A stretch of 64,000 nt of DNA. Source: Hyphomicrobium sp. Its GTDB lineage: Bacteria; Pseudomonadota; Alphaproteobacteria; Rhizobiales; Hyphomicrobiaceae. Both the position numbers and the translations under genes were made by a program. Each line of letters starts with the position of its first letter. The stretch's first letter is position 1. The DNA is taken from positions 124,001 to 188,000 of the forward strand of contig JAIEMV010000002.1 in assembly GCA_019751875.1 (NCBI GenBank). Direction: 5' to 3'. Under the pieces are notes generated by a model. The model was not told the origin of the DNA. It was given only the letters and a program-made list of their open reading frames with translations, and did not search any database. Positions 18,962 to 28,943 of this stretch are shown in pieces.

Positions 18962-20677
18962 GTGCGTACTCATACAATAGCGCGAGTTGTACTCGTCTTT
19001 ACGATGATGGTCTTCGGCTGGTGGTCGGCGGCGGTCGCACAGGACACTGCGCCGGCACCGGCCTTCAAGACGGAAGAACTGGATCAGATGCTGGCTCCGA
19101 TCGCCTTATATCCGGACGATGTGTTGGCCAACGTTCTCATGGCCTCAACATACCCCCTCGAGGTGGTGCAGGCTGCTAGGTGGCGCGAAGAATCTAGCAA
19201 CGCAAAACTTAAAGGGGATGCGCTCACCAAGGCGCTGGAGTCCAAAACATGGGATCCGAGCGTTAAGTCACTGACCCAGTTCCCCGACATTCTGAAGCTG
19301 ATGAGTAATGAGCTTGAATGGACACAGAAGTTAGGAGACGCATTCCTTGCACAGGAAGATGATGTTTTCGGACGAATTCAGTATCTGAGACAGAAGGCGG
19401 ACGAGAGCGGACACCTGAAATCGACGAAGAAGCAGAAGGTCACCAAGAAAGAACGACCGTCTGGCTCCTCTGGCGGAGGCTCCGGCACTTCGCAGTCCAG
19501 CTACTACTATACGATCGAGCCTGTTGATCCAGAGTATATTTATGTTCCCGTCTATGAGCCGTCGGTTGTTTACGGCTCATGGTGGTATCCGTCCTACCCA
19601 CCCTATTATTGGGACTGGTATCCCGGATCGACGCTCGTCTCAGGCATCTTTTGGGGCGCAGGATTTGCAATTGCAAACAACCTTTGGAATTGGGGGAGTG
19701 TCGATTGGGGTCGCGGCGACATCAATATCGATGTCGATCGGTTCAATAATATCAACATCAAGGGCGACCGCCTCACGGATGGTCGCTGGCAGCACAATCC
19801 AAAGCATCGTGGACCAGTACCCTACAAAGACAAATTAAGTCGCGACAAGTTCGGCAAGGGCAACAAGTTCAAGGATACTGCGAAGGAGTTCCGCGGGTTC
19901 GACAAAGACAAATTGGGACAAGCAAACGTCGATCGCGTCAAAGATAAGCTTGGTAGCGACAGGGCGTCGAATATCAAAGACAAAGTGGGTGACGGCGGAG
20001 CTTCGAAGATCAAGGACAAAATGGGAGACGGCGGCGCGGATCGGATCAAGAACAAACTTGGTGAGGGTGGCGGCTCGAAACTGAAAGATAAAGCCGGCGA
20101 CCGCGGCGGATCGAAGATCAAGGACAAAGCGGCGAGCCGGGATAGGCCAGCTACGCGAGACGCGAAAAAGAGCAGCAAGCGGCCGTCGTCCAAAGGCGCT
20201 TCGAAGTCATTTGATGTCAAGCCAAAGGCAGAGGTGAGGAGGAACGTCAATCGCGGCAGCGCCAGCCGCAAATCCGCAGCGTCCCATCGAGGCGGAGGAC
20301 CTCGGATGAGCCGAGGCGGCGGCGGGCGGTCGTTTGGCGGTGGCGGTGGAAGACGCGGGGGCGGAGGGGGCCGCGGCGGCCGTCGCTCTGACATTCGCCT
20401 CAAAACCGACATCGTGCCGCTGGCGCGACACGCCAACGGCTATCAATTGTATCGCTTCCGCTACAAAGGCAACGATCACACCGCCTACGTCGGTGTGATG
20501 GCCCAGGAGGTGCAGGAGGTCGAACCCGATGCCGTCATATCTGATCGCGAGGGATTCCTGTCGGTTGATTATGGGCGCATCGGCGTCAAATTCATGACCT
20601 GGAAGGAGTGGCTCGCGAACCATAAAACGTCGCTCTGGTCATCGGGGCAACTGAAGCCTGTCTCGGTCGGCAGATAG
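18962..20677 (+). CDS. DUF3300 protein with chaperone-of-endosialidase-like (S74) tail
   Basis: 571 aa. Signal peptide (1-26), then DUF3300 (about 36-270) opening LDQMLAPIALYPDDVLANVLMA-like and containing PVYEPSVVYGSWWYPSYPPY. Residues about 320-400 are tandem units of roughly 13 residues (KDK-G-DGG-S/A-KI type). A Gly/Arg-rich stretch follows (about 435-475), then SDIRLKTDIVPLARH at 476 and GVMAQEVQEVEPDAV, which match the intramolecular-chaperone domain of phage tail spikes. That domain self-cleaves before its SD. Start is GTG after CAGGTGA. Next to a DUF2950 gene, a frequent pairing. Envelope role inferred. Confidence 0.85.
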   Translation: MRTHTIARVVLVFTMMVFGWWSAAVAQDTAPAPAFKTEELDQMLAPIALYPDDVLANVLMASTYPLEVVQAARWREESSNAKLKGDALTKALESKTWDPSVKSLTQFPDILKLMSNELEWTQKLGDAFLAQEDDVFGRIQYLRQKADESGHLKSTKKQKVTKKERPSGSSGGGSGTSQSSYYYTIEPVDPEYIYVPVYEPSVVYGSWWYPSYPPYYWDWYPGSTLVSGIFWGAGFAIANNLWNWGSVDWGRGDINIDVDRFNNINIKGDRLTDGRWQHNPKHRGPVPYKDKLSRDKFGKGNKFKDTAKEFRGFDKDKLGQANVDRVKDKLGSDRASNIKDKVGDGGASKIKDKMGDGGADRIKNKLGEGGGSKLKDKAGDRGGSKIKDKAASRDRPATRDAKKSSKRPSSKGASKSFDVKPKAEVRRNVNRGSASRKSAASHRGGGPRMSRGGGGRSFGGGGGRRGGGGGRGGRRSDIRLKTDIVPLARHANGYQLYRFRYKGNDHTAYVGVMAQEVQEVEPDAVISDREGFLSVDYGRIGVKFMTWKEWLANHKTSLWSSGQLKPVSVGR

Positions 20678-20690
20678 TGGGAGCAAAAGG

Positions 20691-21632
20691 ATGTTCCGTA
20701 GTGCACTTCTGAGAATCGTCTCTCCCACCATCACGCTCGCCATAGGATTGGTTACGGCAGCGATGAGCAATTCCATTGCTCAGGCACAGGACGGGCAGCT
20801 CTCATTTCAGTCTGCCGACGAGGCCGTAGCTAAATTGGTCGAAGCTGTCCGATCTAAGGATGTAGAGGAGATCGTCAACGTATTGGGCCCCGGCGGCCGG
20901 GACATCGCCTCTTCAGGTGATCCCGTCGCAGATCAGGCAAGGTTGACGAAATTTCTGGAGGCCTTTGATCAACGCCACCAAGTCCAGAAAGAAGATGCCT
21001 CCGAAGCGGTTCTGCTGGTCGGTGAAGATGAGTTTCCGTTTCCGATCCCAATCGTCTTAGAAGATGGCGAGTGGTACTGGGACACAGATCAAGGTCTGGA
21101 TGAGATCCTGACTCGCAGGATTGGCGAAAACGAACTCGCATCGATTGAAGTCATGCTCGGCTATGTGGCCGCCCAATACGAATACGCGGAGCAGGACCGA
21201 GATGGGAAGGGTGGTCAGTACGCTCGAAGGCTGATGAGCCGGGAAGGACAACGTGATGGTCTCTACTGGCCGGTATCTGACGGTGAAGAGCAGAGCCCTA
21301 TCGGACCACTGATCGCAGAAGCGCAGAGTAAGGGGTATAGCGGCACGGGCTCGGGGCCAGCCTACAATGGATATGTCTTTCGCGTGCTGTATGGTCAGGG
21401 CAAGTCTGCCGAGGACGGCGCCCGAGATTACATCATCAATGGACGAATGATCGGCGGGTTCGCGCTGATCGCCACCCCGGCCGAATACGCGAACTCCGGC
21501 GTGATGACATTCATCGTCAATCAGGACGGTGTCATCTACGAAAAAGATCTTGGCCCTAACACGCTTGAACGTGCTGCCGGGATTCGCGTGTTTGATCCGG
21601 ATCCAACATGGAAAAAGGTCGATGAAGATTGA
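20691..21632 (+). CDS. DUF2950 family exported protein
   Basis: 313 aa with a signal peptide (about 1-33, ending SIAQAQ). The mature part has LSFQSADEAVAKLVEAVRSKD, YWDTDQGLDEILTRRIGENELA and, near the end, a YNGYVFRVLYGQGKSA block followed by GGFALIATPAEYANSGVMTF, which are landmarks of DUF2950. It starts 13 bp after the DUF3300 gene, so they form an operon. The pairing of DUF3300 and DUF2950 is common in Proteobacteria, but the function is unknown. Confidence 0.88.
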   Translation: MFRSALLRIVSPTITLAIGLVTAAMSNSIAQAQDGQLSFQSADEAVAKLVEAVRSKDVEEIVNVLGPGGRDIASSGDPVADQARLTKFLEAFDQRHQVQKEDASEAVLLVGEDEFPFPIPIVLEDGEWYWDTDQGLDEILTRRIGENELASIEVMLGYVAAQYEYAEQDRDGKGGQYARRLMSREGQRDGLYWPVSDGEEQSPIGPLIAEAQSKGYSGTGSGPAYNGYVFRVLYGQGKSAEDGARDYIINGRMIGGFALIATPAEYANSGVMTFIVNQDGVIYEKDLGPNTLERAAGIRVFDPDPTWKKVDED

Positions 21633-22015
21633 CGCGGATCGCCCGCCGTCGGCTGTGCAGAGGCCCTTGCGCGCGAGCTGAAGAGAGCTCTGACACAAAA
21701 GGGGTCCACGTTACTGAAGCTTTTGTTGCTGCAATTGGGAAAGTCAGGCTGAAGCGGCCGCGAAACGAACGGCGCTGGACATTAATGCCATCAGCGGGTG
21801 CACCTGCTGGGGCGCCCGTGCCGTCAACCACACGTGGTAGCTAAAGATTTCCAGTGCAGACCACTGCGACGTCTATCCTCGTCCCTTTTAAAGTTTCAAC
21901 CGTTACCTGCTCAGCCAATTGCCCGGCGGAACGGAAGTGATACTACTGGCATGCCCGTTCGAGGCCTAAGGCCATCGTGATCGGCTATTAGCAGCGATTG
22001 CCTTAGAGATACGAA
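21633..22015. other. Intergenic region
   Basis: About 383 bp with no convincing gene on either strand. It holds the end of the DUF3300-DUF2950 operon and presumably the promoter of the hydrolase gene. No clear terminator was found. Confidence 0.35.
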
Positions 22016-23491
22016 GTGACCAGGAAGCTCATCCTCACGGCCAAGATTCTGGGTGCATCTCTTGCGCTAATACTCGTCACCCTGCTTGGGGTGCGTATCT
22101 ACGATTCCCAGCGCGGGCTACCGCTCGAGCCGTGGCATAAATTCATTCCAACGGAGCTGAATGCGACAGAGTTGGACGCCGCCGACTGGAAGCAATATCT
22201 CGCGCACGAAGCCGCAATCTTCGAGGAGTTGCGCCGCGAGGTCACTCAAAAGCTCCCGCCGGATGACCGCGTTCCGGTCAACCGCTATTTCGACGGTAGC
22301 CCGGTCTATCCGGGACGCTTTGCGCAAGACTTCAACCGCTCCTTTGTGCTGGAGCCGGATGGCAAGCCGGTCGGCGCAGCGGTACTGCTGCACGGACTGA
22401 CAGACTCGCCCTACAGCCAGCGCCACATTGCGGATTTCTATCGCGATCATGGCTTTGTTGCGATCGTGCCACGACTGCCAGCACACGGCACGGTGCCGGC
22501 GGCTCTCACCGACGTAGATTGGGATCAGTGGGTTGCGGCAACGCGGCTTGCAGTGCGCGAAGCGCGGCGGCGGACCGATCCCTCCTCCCCTCTACATATC
22601 GTCGGCTTCTCAAATGGCGGCGCGCTCGCGCTGATCCACGCGCTCGATTCTCTCGGAGACCCGAAGATCGCGCGGCCGGATCGACTGATCCTGATTTCAC
22701 CCATGGTCGGGATCACGAGCTTCGCGCGCTTCGCAGGGCTTGCAGCCTTGCCGGCCCATTTGCCGGCCTTTGCAAAGGCCGCATGGCTCTCTGTGGTGCC
22801 CGAATTCAATCCCTTCAAATACAATTCCTTCCCAGTCAATGGCGCGACGCAGACCCATCGATTGACCCGTGTCTTACAGGATCGTATCGCCCGCTATGGC
22901 CGCGAGGGCAAGTTGAAGGATTTGCCGCCAATCCTCACCTTCCAGTCGGCACCCGATTTTACGGTATCGACAGAAGCCATCCTGTCGGCATTATATGCGC
23001 ATCTGCCGGCCAACGGCAGCGAGCTGGTCCTGTTCGACGTCAATCGCAGCGTGAAGTTCGGACCGCTTCTGCGCCCGAATGCCGACGTTGCAATCTCACG
23101 CATTCTGCCGTCGGGGCCGCAGACCTATCGCACCGTCATCATCACCAATCGCGACGACATGCATGGCGACATGATCGAGCGCGTGATCGAAGCGGGCGGT
23201 ACGACCGGGCAAACGCGAGCGCTCGGGCTTTCCTATCCGGACGGGCTTTTTTCGCTTTCCCATGTCGCCATTCCGTTCCCCATGAGCGACGCACTGTACG
23301 GCATGACGCCGGACAAGTCGGAAGACTTCGGCCTCAGCCTCGGCACGCTGGCACCGCGCGGCGAGCGCAATGTGCTTGTCGCCAGTCTCGACGCACTGCT
23401 GCGCGCCTCCTCAAATCCCTTCTTCCCCTATTTGCTGCAACGCATCGCGGACGGAATCCCGAGGAGAGCGGAAAATTCCTCCGGCAGATAA
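22016..23491 (+). CDS. Alpha/beta hydrolase, membrane-anchored
   Basis: 491 aa with a hydrophobic N-terminal anchor (about 5-27). The alpha/beta hydrolase core has the oxyanion-hole motif LLHGLTDSPYS (about 124-134), the nucleophile elbow GFSNGG (about 196-201) and a late His in DDMHGDM or SLSHVA. It probably hydrolyses an ester at the periplasmic face. Start is GTG. The large 345-codon frame inside on the same strand is a shadow. Substrate unknown; this could be a lysophospholipase-like lipase. Confidence 0.8.
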   Translation: MTRKLILTAKILGASLALILVTLLGVRIYDSQRGLPLEPWHKFIPTELNATELDAADWKQYLAHEAAIFEELRREVTQKLPPDDRVPVNRYFDGSPVYPGRFAQDFNRSFVLEPDGKPVGAAVLLHGLTDSPYSQRHIADFYRDHGFVAIVPRLPAHGTVPAALTDVDWDQWVAATRLAVREARRRTDPSSPLHIVGFSNGGALALIHALDSLGDPKIARPDRLILISPMVGITSFARFAGLAALPAHLPAFAKAAWLSVVPEFNPFKYNSFPVNGATQTHRLTRVLQDRIARYGREGKLKDLPPILTFQSAPDFTVSTEAILSALYAHLPANGSELVLFDVNRSVKFGPLLRPNADVAISRILPSGPQTYRTVIITNRDDMHGDMIERVIEAGGTTGQTRALGLSYPDGLFSLSHVAIPFPMSDALYGMTPDKSEDFGLSLGTLAPRGERNVLVASLDALLRASSNPFFPYLLQRIADGIPRRAENSSGR

Positions 23492-23652
23492 TTCTACCAT
23501 CCACACGTGATGCGTGCAGAATCAGAGACCGAGCCGCAATCTCCGGCCTGAGATAATTGCAAACATTTCACTCATCGGACATGTCGGCGTAATGAGCGCC
23601 GATCTAATTCCCAGTCTCCGGTCAAAGAACCAGGAAAAATGGAGACGAGGAA

Positions 23653-24423
23653 ATGAGTAGATCAAAAAAACTGTGCTCAGGCACCGCGGCGCTAGTCTTA
23701 GCAGCTGGACTCGCAATCAGCATGTCCGCCAGCCAATTTTCGGCGGCCCATGCGGAAGCCATTGCACCGCCGAATGAAATTACAGCGGGCCAAGGAGACG
23801 CTGTCGTAAAGAGGCCCCTTCTCGGCGTGAAAGTTCAAAGCATTGACAAGGATACATCTGATGCATTGGGTCTTTCTGAGCCCAAAGGTGCTCTCATAAT
23901 TGACGTTATGCCCGGTGGACCGGCTGACGCCGCCGGCCTCAAACCCCATGATGCGATCCTGGCCATCAATGGCAACCAGATTTCCAACGCCGAGGATCTC
24001 GCGAAACGAATTGCAGACCTCTCGCCAAAGTCATCCGCCCAAGTAAAAATCCGCCGCGGAGAAGGCGACCAGACAGTCAAGGTCGAATTTGCAAATTCCG
24101 CAGATGATCAAGATCATGCTGACAAGACCGGAACAGCACCTGAGGCTGCCAAGTCGAAGCGCCTCGGTTTGAAGCTGAGCAATGTCGCAACCGACGGCGG
24201 GGTACTCATTGCAGACGTTGATCCCAAGTCAGACGCAGCAATGAAAGGGCTGCAATCAGGCGACCTCATCATGCAGGTCGACGGAGCGCCCGCAGCGTCT
24301 GCAGCGGAGCTTGCTAAGAATTTGAACGTTATAAAAGAAAAAGGCCGTGAGGCAGTTCTTCTCCTCATCAAATCGGGCGACCGAACTCGAACAGTCGCGG
24401 TGCGATTTGGTATTCTGGGCTGA
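23653..24423 (+). CDS. Exported protein with two PDZ domains
   Basis: 256 aa. Signal peptide (about 1-35), then PDZ1 (about 52-150; GALIIDVMPGGPADAAGLKPHDAILAINGNQI) and PDZ2 (about 170-256; GVLIADVDPKSDAAMKGLQSGDLIMQVDG). The layout is that of the C-terminal half of DegP/HtrA, but no trypsin-like domain precedes it and no frame upstream encodes one. It may serve as a periplasmic adaptor or scaffold for proteases. RBS GACGAGG precedes the ATG. A terminator follows at 24527. Confidence 0.83.
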   Translation: MSRSKKLCSGTAALVLAAGLAISMSASQFSAAHAEAIAPPNEITAGQGDAVVKRPLLGVKVQSIDKDTSDALGLSEPKGALIIDVMPGGPADAAGLKPHDAILAINGNQISNAEDLAKRIADLSPKSSAQVKIRRGEGDQTVKVEFANSADDQDHADKTGTAPEAAKSKRLGLKLSNVATDGGVLIADVDPKSDAAMKGLQSGDLIMQVDGAPAASAAELAKNLNVIKEKGREAVLLLIKSGDRTRTVAVRFGILG

Positions 24424-24526
24424 TGCACCTTGCGGCAAACTCGGAAAAAAAACCCATTCGAACACATGATGGTGCGGCGGGAACGTCTGGTTGCCACCAC
24501 GTCTCGCCGCTCGATCATGCTCAACT

Positions 24527-24560
24527 GGCACTCGGCTAATTCGCTGAGTGCCCTTTTTCC
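24527..24560 (+). terminator. Rho-independent terminator after the PDZ gene
   Basis: GGCACTCGGC - taattc - GCTGAGTGCC pairs 7 plus 2 bp around one mismatch, followed by CTTTTTCC. It lies about 100 bp after the stop of the PDZ-protein gene. Seen directly. Confidence 0.75.
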
Positions 24561-24812
24561 TTTCCCAGGACAAGTAGCGAGGTTCAACTCCCGGGAGCCG
24601 TACCGGGCGGGCTGTGAACCCAACCTGGGATAGTGTTGGTCTGCCACGCCGCCCCGGCGAGCGCCAGCGCCGCCAAGAGCATCACAGGCAACGGCTCGCG
24701 TGAGGCGATATCATGAGAGATCGTCCGGTTAGAACGCCAACGTCAAAGCCGACGATGCGGTAGAGCAACGGATGCCAGGCGCAAATAAGAACAGAATGGA
24801 CTGTTAGCCCGA

Positions 24813-25853
24813 TTAGCGATCCAACCGGCGGAATTCGACGCGGCGGTTGATGGCCCGCCCAGCTAGTGTGGAATTGTCCGCCTTGGGCTTAGTCATGCCA
24901 TGACCAACCGACTGCAACCGGTTGGGAGAAACACCATTGCTGATCAAGGCCTGCTTAACCGAGGCCGCTCGCTGTTCTGAGAGCCGCATGTTGTATTCAG
25001 CTCCGCCAATGTTGTCCGTATGGCCGGCAATAAGAATGGTCCAGTTCGGATTTTGCTGCAGCATGACAGCGATTTCGCGCACCAACTGCGCCGTCTCTGG
25101 CCGAAGTGTAGCGCTGTCGAAGTCGAACAGTAGCCCATAAACATCGTAGGTCCCGAGCGTATCGAGCGCCTGTCTCATCTCCGCCTGCAGACCAAGACCG
25201 GCCACGACCCGTGTCACCCGATTTGTCCTAGGCCTCTGCTCCCAGCTGAAGTTGAGCGTTGATTCAATGAGAACTGGATTATTGACATCGTTAGCCACAA
25301 CAAAATGACCGGTTCCCGTCCGATTACCCGATCCACAGTTCACACGCGCCTGAACGGTCGGCACATCGAGTATCCGGTCCTCGATGATCACGGGCACCCT
25401 CACATCAACCGAAGTGGCTACCAAATTGCACTCGATCCGGTCGAGGTTTTCGGAATGTATGAGTGTGAGGGCCGCCCTTCCGTTCGATCGCAGCTCCTGA
25501 AGTACGGCTGATGAAAGTCCAAACGACGTTGATCCCGAAATGACCGTCGGCATACGCGCAGAGTAACCTAGGACATAAGTGCGTGCCGATTGCCGGTCGC
25601 GGACAAGGACGTCGCGTCGGGCAAACAGGCCGCGGGTACTACTGTATTGAAGGCTGATAACCTCAGGAGTGACGGAGGTGATCTCTATTCTCGCATCGGC
25701 GTCTCTGCCGAACTCATTCGCAAAATTTGTCGTAATCACTTTGCCCGGATGCGTCACGAATGGCCCCGCGCTCTGCTGCGCATTGGCCTGACCGGAAAGA
25801 GCTGCACCGACAATGGAAATCATGCAAAGAACGCGGCGACCTGACGTGAACAT
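24813..25853 (-). CDS. OmpA-family outer-membrane/peptidoglycan-binding protein
   Basis: 346 aa. Signal peptide (about 1-25, ending ANA), an unclassified domain, then an OmpA-C domain in the last 110 residues: LFDFDSATLRPETAQ, IAGHTDNIGGAEYN, RLSEQRAASVKQALISNGV and GRAINRRVEF. The domain binds meso-diaminopimelate in peptidoglycan and anchors the envelope. The N-terminal 225 residues do not look like the eight-strand OmpA barrel; they may be periplasmic or a novel barrel. It is in the opposite direction to the PDZ gene. Confidence 0.87.
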   Translation of the reverse strand: MFTSGRRVLCMISIVGAALSGQANAQQSAGPFVTHPGKVITTNFANEFGRDADARIEITSVTPEVISLQYSSTRGLFARRDVLVRDRQSARTYVLGYSARMPTVISGSTSFGLSSAVLQELRSNGRAALTLIHSENLDRIECNLVATSVDVRVPVIIEDRILDVPTVQARVNCGSGNRTGTGHFVVANDVNNPVLIESTLNFSWEQRPRTNRVTRVVAGLGLQAEMRQALDTLGTYDVYGLLFDFDSATLRPETAQLVREIAVMLQQNPNWTILIAGHTDNIGGAEYNMRLSEQRAASVKQALISNGVSPNRLQSVGHGMTKPKADNSTLAGRAINRRVEFRRLDR

Positions 25854-26414
25854 GAATTAGCCCTTCTTTAAACCGCACTTTGCAAATCTTACAGCCTCAG
25901 AAACAACTTCAGGCCAGCAATTCTGCTAAAATGGGCTAGTTGGGATCTGTACCGGAGACGCATACTCTTTGTCTAGAAACCAACACCGCCCAGAGGGCAA
26001 TTCAAAATCTTTTCTTTGCGTTGCAAAATTTGAATTCAGTTCGCGGCGCCTTCAGCGCTTAATCGAAATCAAGTTGATGCTGACACGGCCTCACAGTAGC
26101 GTCGTCTGAAATCCCGCCGACCGATTTCTCAGCGGCCCGCCAACACATGTTCTTCCTGCCGTTAGTTGGCCTTTTGGACCTAGATCCTCAAGCAGAGGCC
26201 CTGAGTATGCATGCTCCAATTAGGTAACACTCGTCCTGCCCGGCACGTCGGATGCACCTCTCCTCTGAATCCTGTTGTTTAAGACAGGCATTGGGCTACC
26301 ATGCTTCAGCAATCAGGGGCTGGAGTGGGTTCCAAAGCGTTCCGTCTTGAGTATGAACTTTTGGTTGAGCTGTTGTTTGATGCTCCAACACCGGAATGAA
26401 GAGTGAGGGGACAA
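25854..26414. other. Intergenic region before the DUF3604 operon
   Basis: About 560 bp, AT-rich on the left. It must hold divergent promoters for the OmpA gene and the DUF3604 operon. No ORF, tRNA or palindrome was convincing. Confidence 0.35.
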
Positions 26415-28337
26415 ATGTCTAAGCATGATGACGGCTTACCGGCGAGCACCTTTCGGTCTGCGTGTCTTTCCCTCGTTCTTGCGCTCATGCCAAGCATGGC
26501 TTTGGCCGAACCGGCTAGCGACCTCAAGCCGGAAGATATGTCGTCGACCAAAACCTATTCGCCATATGCGCATCAAAATTTCCCGAATCAGGTTTTCTTC
26601 GGTGATATGCACATTCACAGCAACCTGTCGCCGGATGCTGGGCTACTTGGAACCTCCCTTTCGCCCAGCGACGTATATCGCGCGGCTCGCGGCGAAACCG
26701 TCACATCAAACACTGGTCAACCTTTCCGCCTGGTCCGTCCGCTCGATTTCTTAGTGCTCACCGATCACGCCGAGGCAATGGGGCTAGCCTCGATGATTCG
26801 CGAATCCAACCCCATCCTTCTGTCATCAAAGCGAGGTCGTGAAGTATGGGAGGGCTTTAACGGGGGTCCCGAAAGCGCGATGAAGGCGTTCGGCAAACTT
26901 CTGTCATATACCGAAATCGGAAAGGATCCGTTCAGCGACATCGACATGGCTGGATCGATTTGGCCCGACTTCGTGAAGCTCGCCGATACCTACAATCAAC
27001 CGGGCGTCTTCACGGCCATGACCGGCTTCGAGTGGACGTCGCAGCCCAACGGCAACAACTTGCACCGGATTGTGGTCTTCGCCGATGGCGCTGACAAGAC
27101 GAGCCGCGTCCGGCCTTTCTCATTGTTCGATAGCCAGGATCCCGCGGATTTGTGGGACTACATGGAAAACTACGAAGCGCTCACCGGTGGGCGAGTTTTC
27201 GCGCACGTTCACAACGGCAACCTGTCGAACGGTCTAGCTTTTACCGCCGCCACTATTGACGGTACCCCGATGGATGCTGCCTACGCGGCCCGCCGGTCTC
27301 GGTGGGAACCGATCATGGAAATCACTCAAATGAAGGGCGACGGCGAAACGCATCCCACTTTGTCGCCCGAAGACGAGTTTGCCGATTTTGAACGCTGGGA
27401 CGTGAGTAACCTGACCGGATCCGCTCCGAAAAAGCCGGACATGCTGCGCTACGAGTACGCGCGTTCCGCGCTCCTCACCGGACTTGAGGTGGAAGCAAAG
27501 GTTGGTGCAAACCCTTACGATTTCGGCTTCAACGGAACGAGCGACTCCCACACGGGGCTTCCTTCAACCGGCGAAGAGAATTTCTTTGGCAAGTTCGCCG
27601 GTACTGAACCGAGCCCGGACCGCCACAATCGTGACGTCATTCCAGCAGCCGATCCCAAGCTCCGGATCATTACCGCTCAGGAATCGGCGTCCGGCCTGAC
27701 GGGCGTCTGGGCACGCGAAAACAATCGCGGCGAAATCTTTGACGCTCTGATGCGGAAGGAGATCTTCGCCACCACCGGCACACGGTTGCGCGTTCGTCTC
27801 TTTGCGGGTTGGGACTTCAAGCCTGGCGACGAGTTAGTCCCCGATTTTGCAAAGCTAGGTTACACACGTGGCGTTCCGATGGGCGGACGGCTCCAGTCCG
27901 GATCAACCGGCGCCGCCCCCACTTTCATTGTCCGCGCGCAACGCGATCCGGACTGGGCCAACCTCGACCGAATCCAGATCATCAAAGGCTGGATCGGCGC
28001 CGACGGAAAAGCCAAAGAGCGCATCTACGATGTCGCGCTGTCGGGCGACCGGAAGATCGGCGAGGATGGACGGGCCCGCACGCCCGTCGGCAGCACAGTC
28101 AACGTTCAGACAGCAACCTTCACCAACACGATCGGTGCCCCCTTGTTGTCTGCTTATTGGCGCGACCCGGATTTCGATCCTGCTCAACGAGCCTTCTACT
28201 ATGTTCGTGTTTTGGAAATTCCGACGCCACGGTGGACAACGTACGACTCGGTATTCTTCAAGGTGCCTTTGCCAGAGCGCGTGCCGCCTACGGTGCAGGA
28301 TAGAGCGTACTCGTCGCCGGTCTGGTACTCGCCGTGA
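26415..28337 (+). CDS. DUF3604 family exported protein
   Basis: 640 aa. Signal peptide (about 1-31), then a single large DUF3604 domain. VFFGDMHIHSNLSPDAG (about 58-74) and LDFLVLTDHAEA (about 112-123) carry HxH and TDH metal-ligand motifs like PHP-domain phosphoesterases; HVHNGNLSNG and NGTSDSHTGLPS add later ligands. A metal-dependent hydrolase in the periplasm is likely, but the substrate is unknown. GAGGGG stands before the ATG at 26415; a GTG at 26403 is in frame. It starts a run of five genes with HupE proteins. Confidence 0.88.
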   Translation: MSKHDDGLPASTFRSACLSLVLALMPSMALAEPASDLKPEDMSSTKTYSPYAHQNFPNQVFFGDMHIHSNLSPDAGLLGTSLSPSDVYRAARGETVTSNTGQPFRLVRPLDFLVLTDHAEAMGLASMIRESNPILLSSKRGREVWEGFNGGPESAMKAFGKLLSYTEIGKDPFSDIDMAGSIWPDFVKLADTYNQPGVFTAMTGFEWTSQPNGNNLHRIVVFADGADKTSRVRPFSLFDSQDPADLWDYMENYEALTGGRVFAHVHNGNLSNGLAFTAATIDGTPMDAAYAARRSRWEPIMEITQMKGDGETHPTLSPEDEFADFERWDVSNLTGSAPKKPDMLRYEYARSALLTGLEVEAKVGANPYDFGFNGTSDSHTGLPSTGEENFFGKFAGTEPSPDRHNRDVIPAADPKLRIITAQESASGLTGVWARENNRGEIFDALMRKEIFATTGTRLRVRLFAGWDFKPGDELVPDFAKLGYTRGVPMGGRLQSGSTGAAPTFIVRAQRDPDWANLDRIQIIKGWIGADGKAKERIYDVALSGDRKIGEDGRARTPVGSTVNVQTATFTNTIGAPLLSAYWRDPDFDPAQRAFYYVRVLEIPTPRWTTYDSVFFKVPLPERVPPTVQDRAYSSPVWYSP

Positions 28338-28930
28338 AGAGGCAAGCACGGAGAGCCATCGCGTCGCTACTTGCTGTTGCTTGCATCGGCACCGCCCCAC
28401 CGGTGCATTCATGCGGCTTCGAGGATCCGAGCGGCGTGACCTCCGCACGTGCCATGATCGATTGGGCCTATCCGAAATCCCTGCATGTCATCTCGGCGGT
28501 TTGGAGGGCGCAACTCGACGGCTTGATCGCGGGTTCTGCCCACATCAAGCCCGCGCCCAGCATCATGGGAAACTATGCAACCGCCGCGCACGTATTGCGC
28601 CGCTTAGGTGAGAAGATCTCGTCACAGCGAGCGAACCCCGCAAGTCCCTCTGTTTCACTCGTCTTGATTGGCCCCGTATTGTGGACTCGCTTCTCTGCTG
28701 GCGGCGACCGGAGCGAGCCTCAGATTCACACAGGCGGACCGGCGCCCGGAGATGTTGTGGTCGTCACCGACGAACCTGTCATTGAGGCGCTGCTAGACGG
28801 CCGCTTAACTGCCGATACGGCAGAGAACAAGGGTCTGATCAGATATTATGGTTCGCCGACCGGCATAACAGCCATCCGGACGCTCCTCGGCAAAGCGAGA
28901 GCGGCAGGTAGAAGTACGTCATCGCTCTAG
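28334..28930 (+). CDS. Exported hypothetical protein with CGFEDP motif
   Basis: 198 aa, not a named family. Signal peptide (about 1-26), then a mature protein starting near CGFEDPSGVT. Contains a stretch ALYDWAYP-like (IDWAYPKSLHVI) and a later GLIRYYGSPTGITAIRTLLG. The GTG start overlaps the DUF3604 stop (GTGA), so the two are translationally coupled. It always precedes a HupE gene here; function likely tied to this cluster. The Cys near the start of the mature part could be a lipid-attachment or metal-binding site. Confidence 0.7.
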   Translation: MKRQARRAIASLLAVACIGTAPPVHSCGFEDPSGVTSARAMIDWAYPKSLHVISAVWRAQLDGLIAGSAHIKPAPSIMGNYATAAHVLRRLGEKISSQRANPASPSVSLVLIGPVLWTRFSAGGDRSEPQIHTGGPAPGDVVVVTDEPVIEALLDGRLTADTAENKGLIRYYGSPTGITAIRTLLGKARAAGRSTSSL

Positions 28931-28943
28931 AGATCGACTTCGC

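Noticed and set aside
22519-23556. 345-codon plus-strand frame inside the alpha/beta hydrolase gene
   Set aside because: Arg/Ala/Pro-rich shadow of the hydrolase in a high-GC third-position context; no family resemblance.
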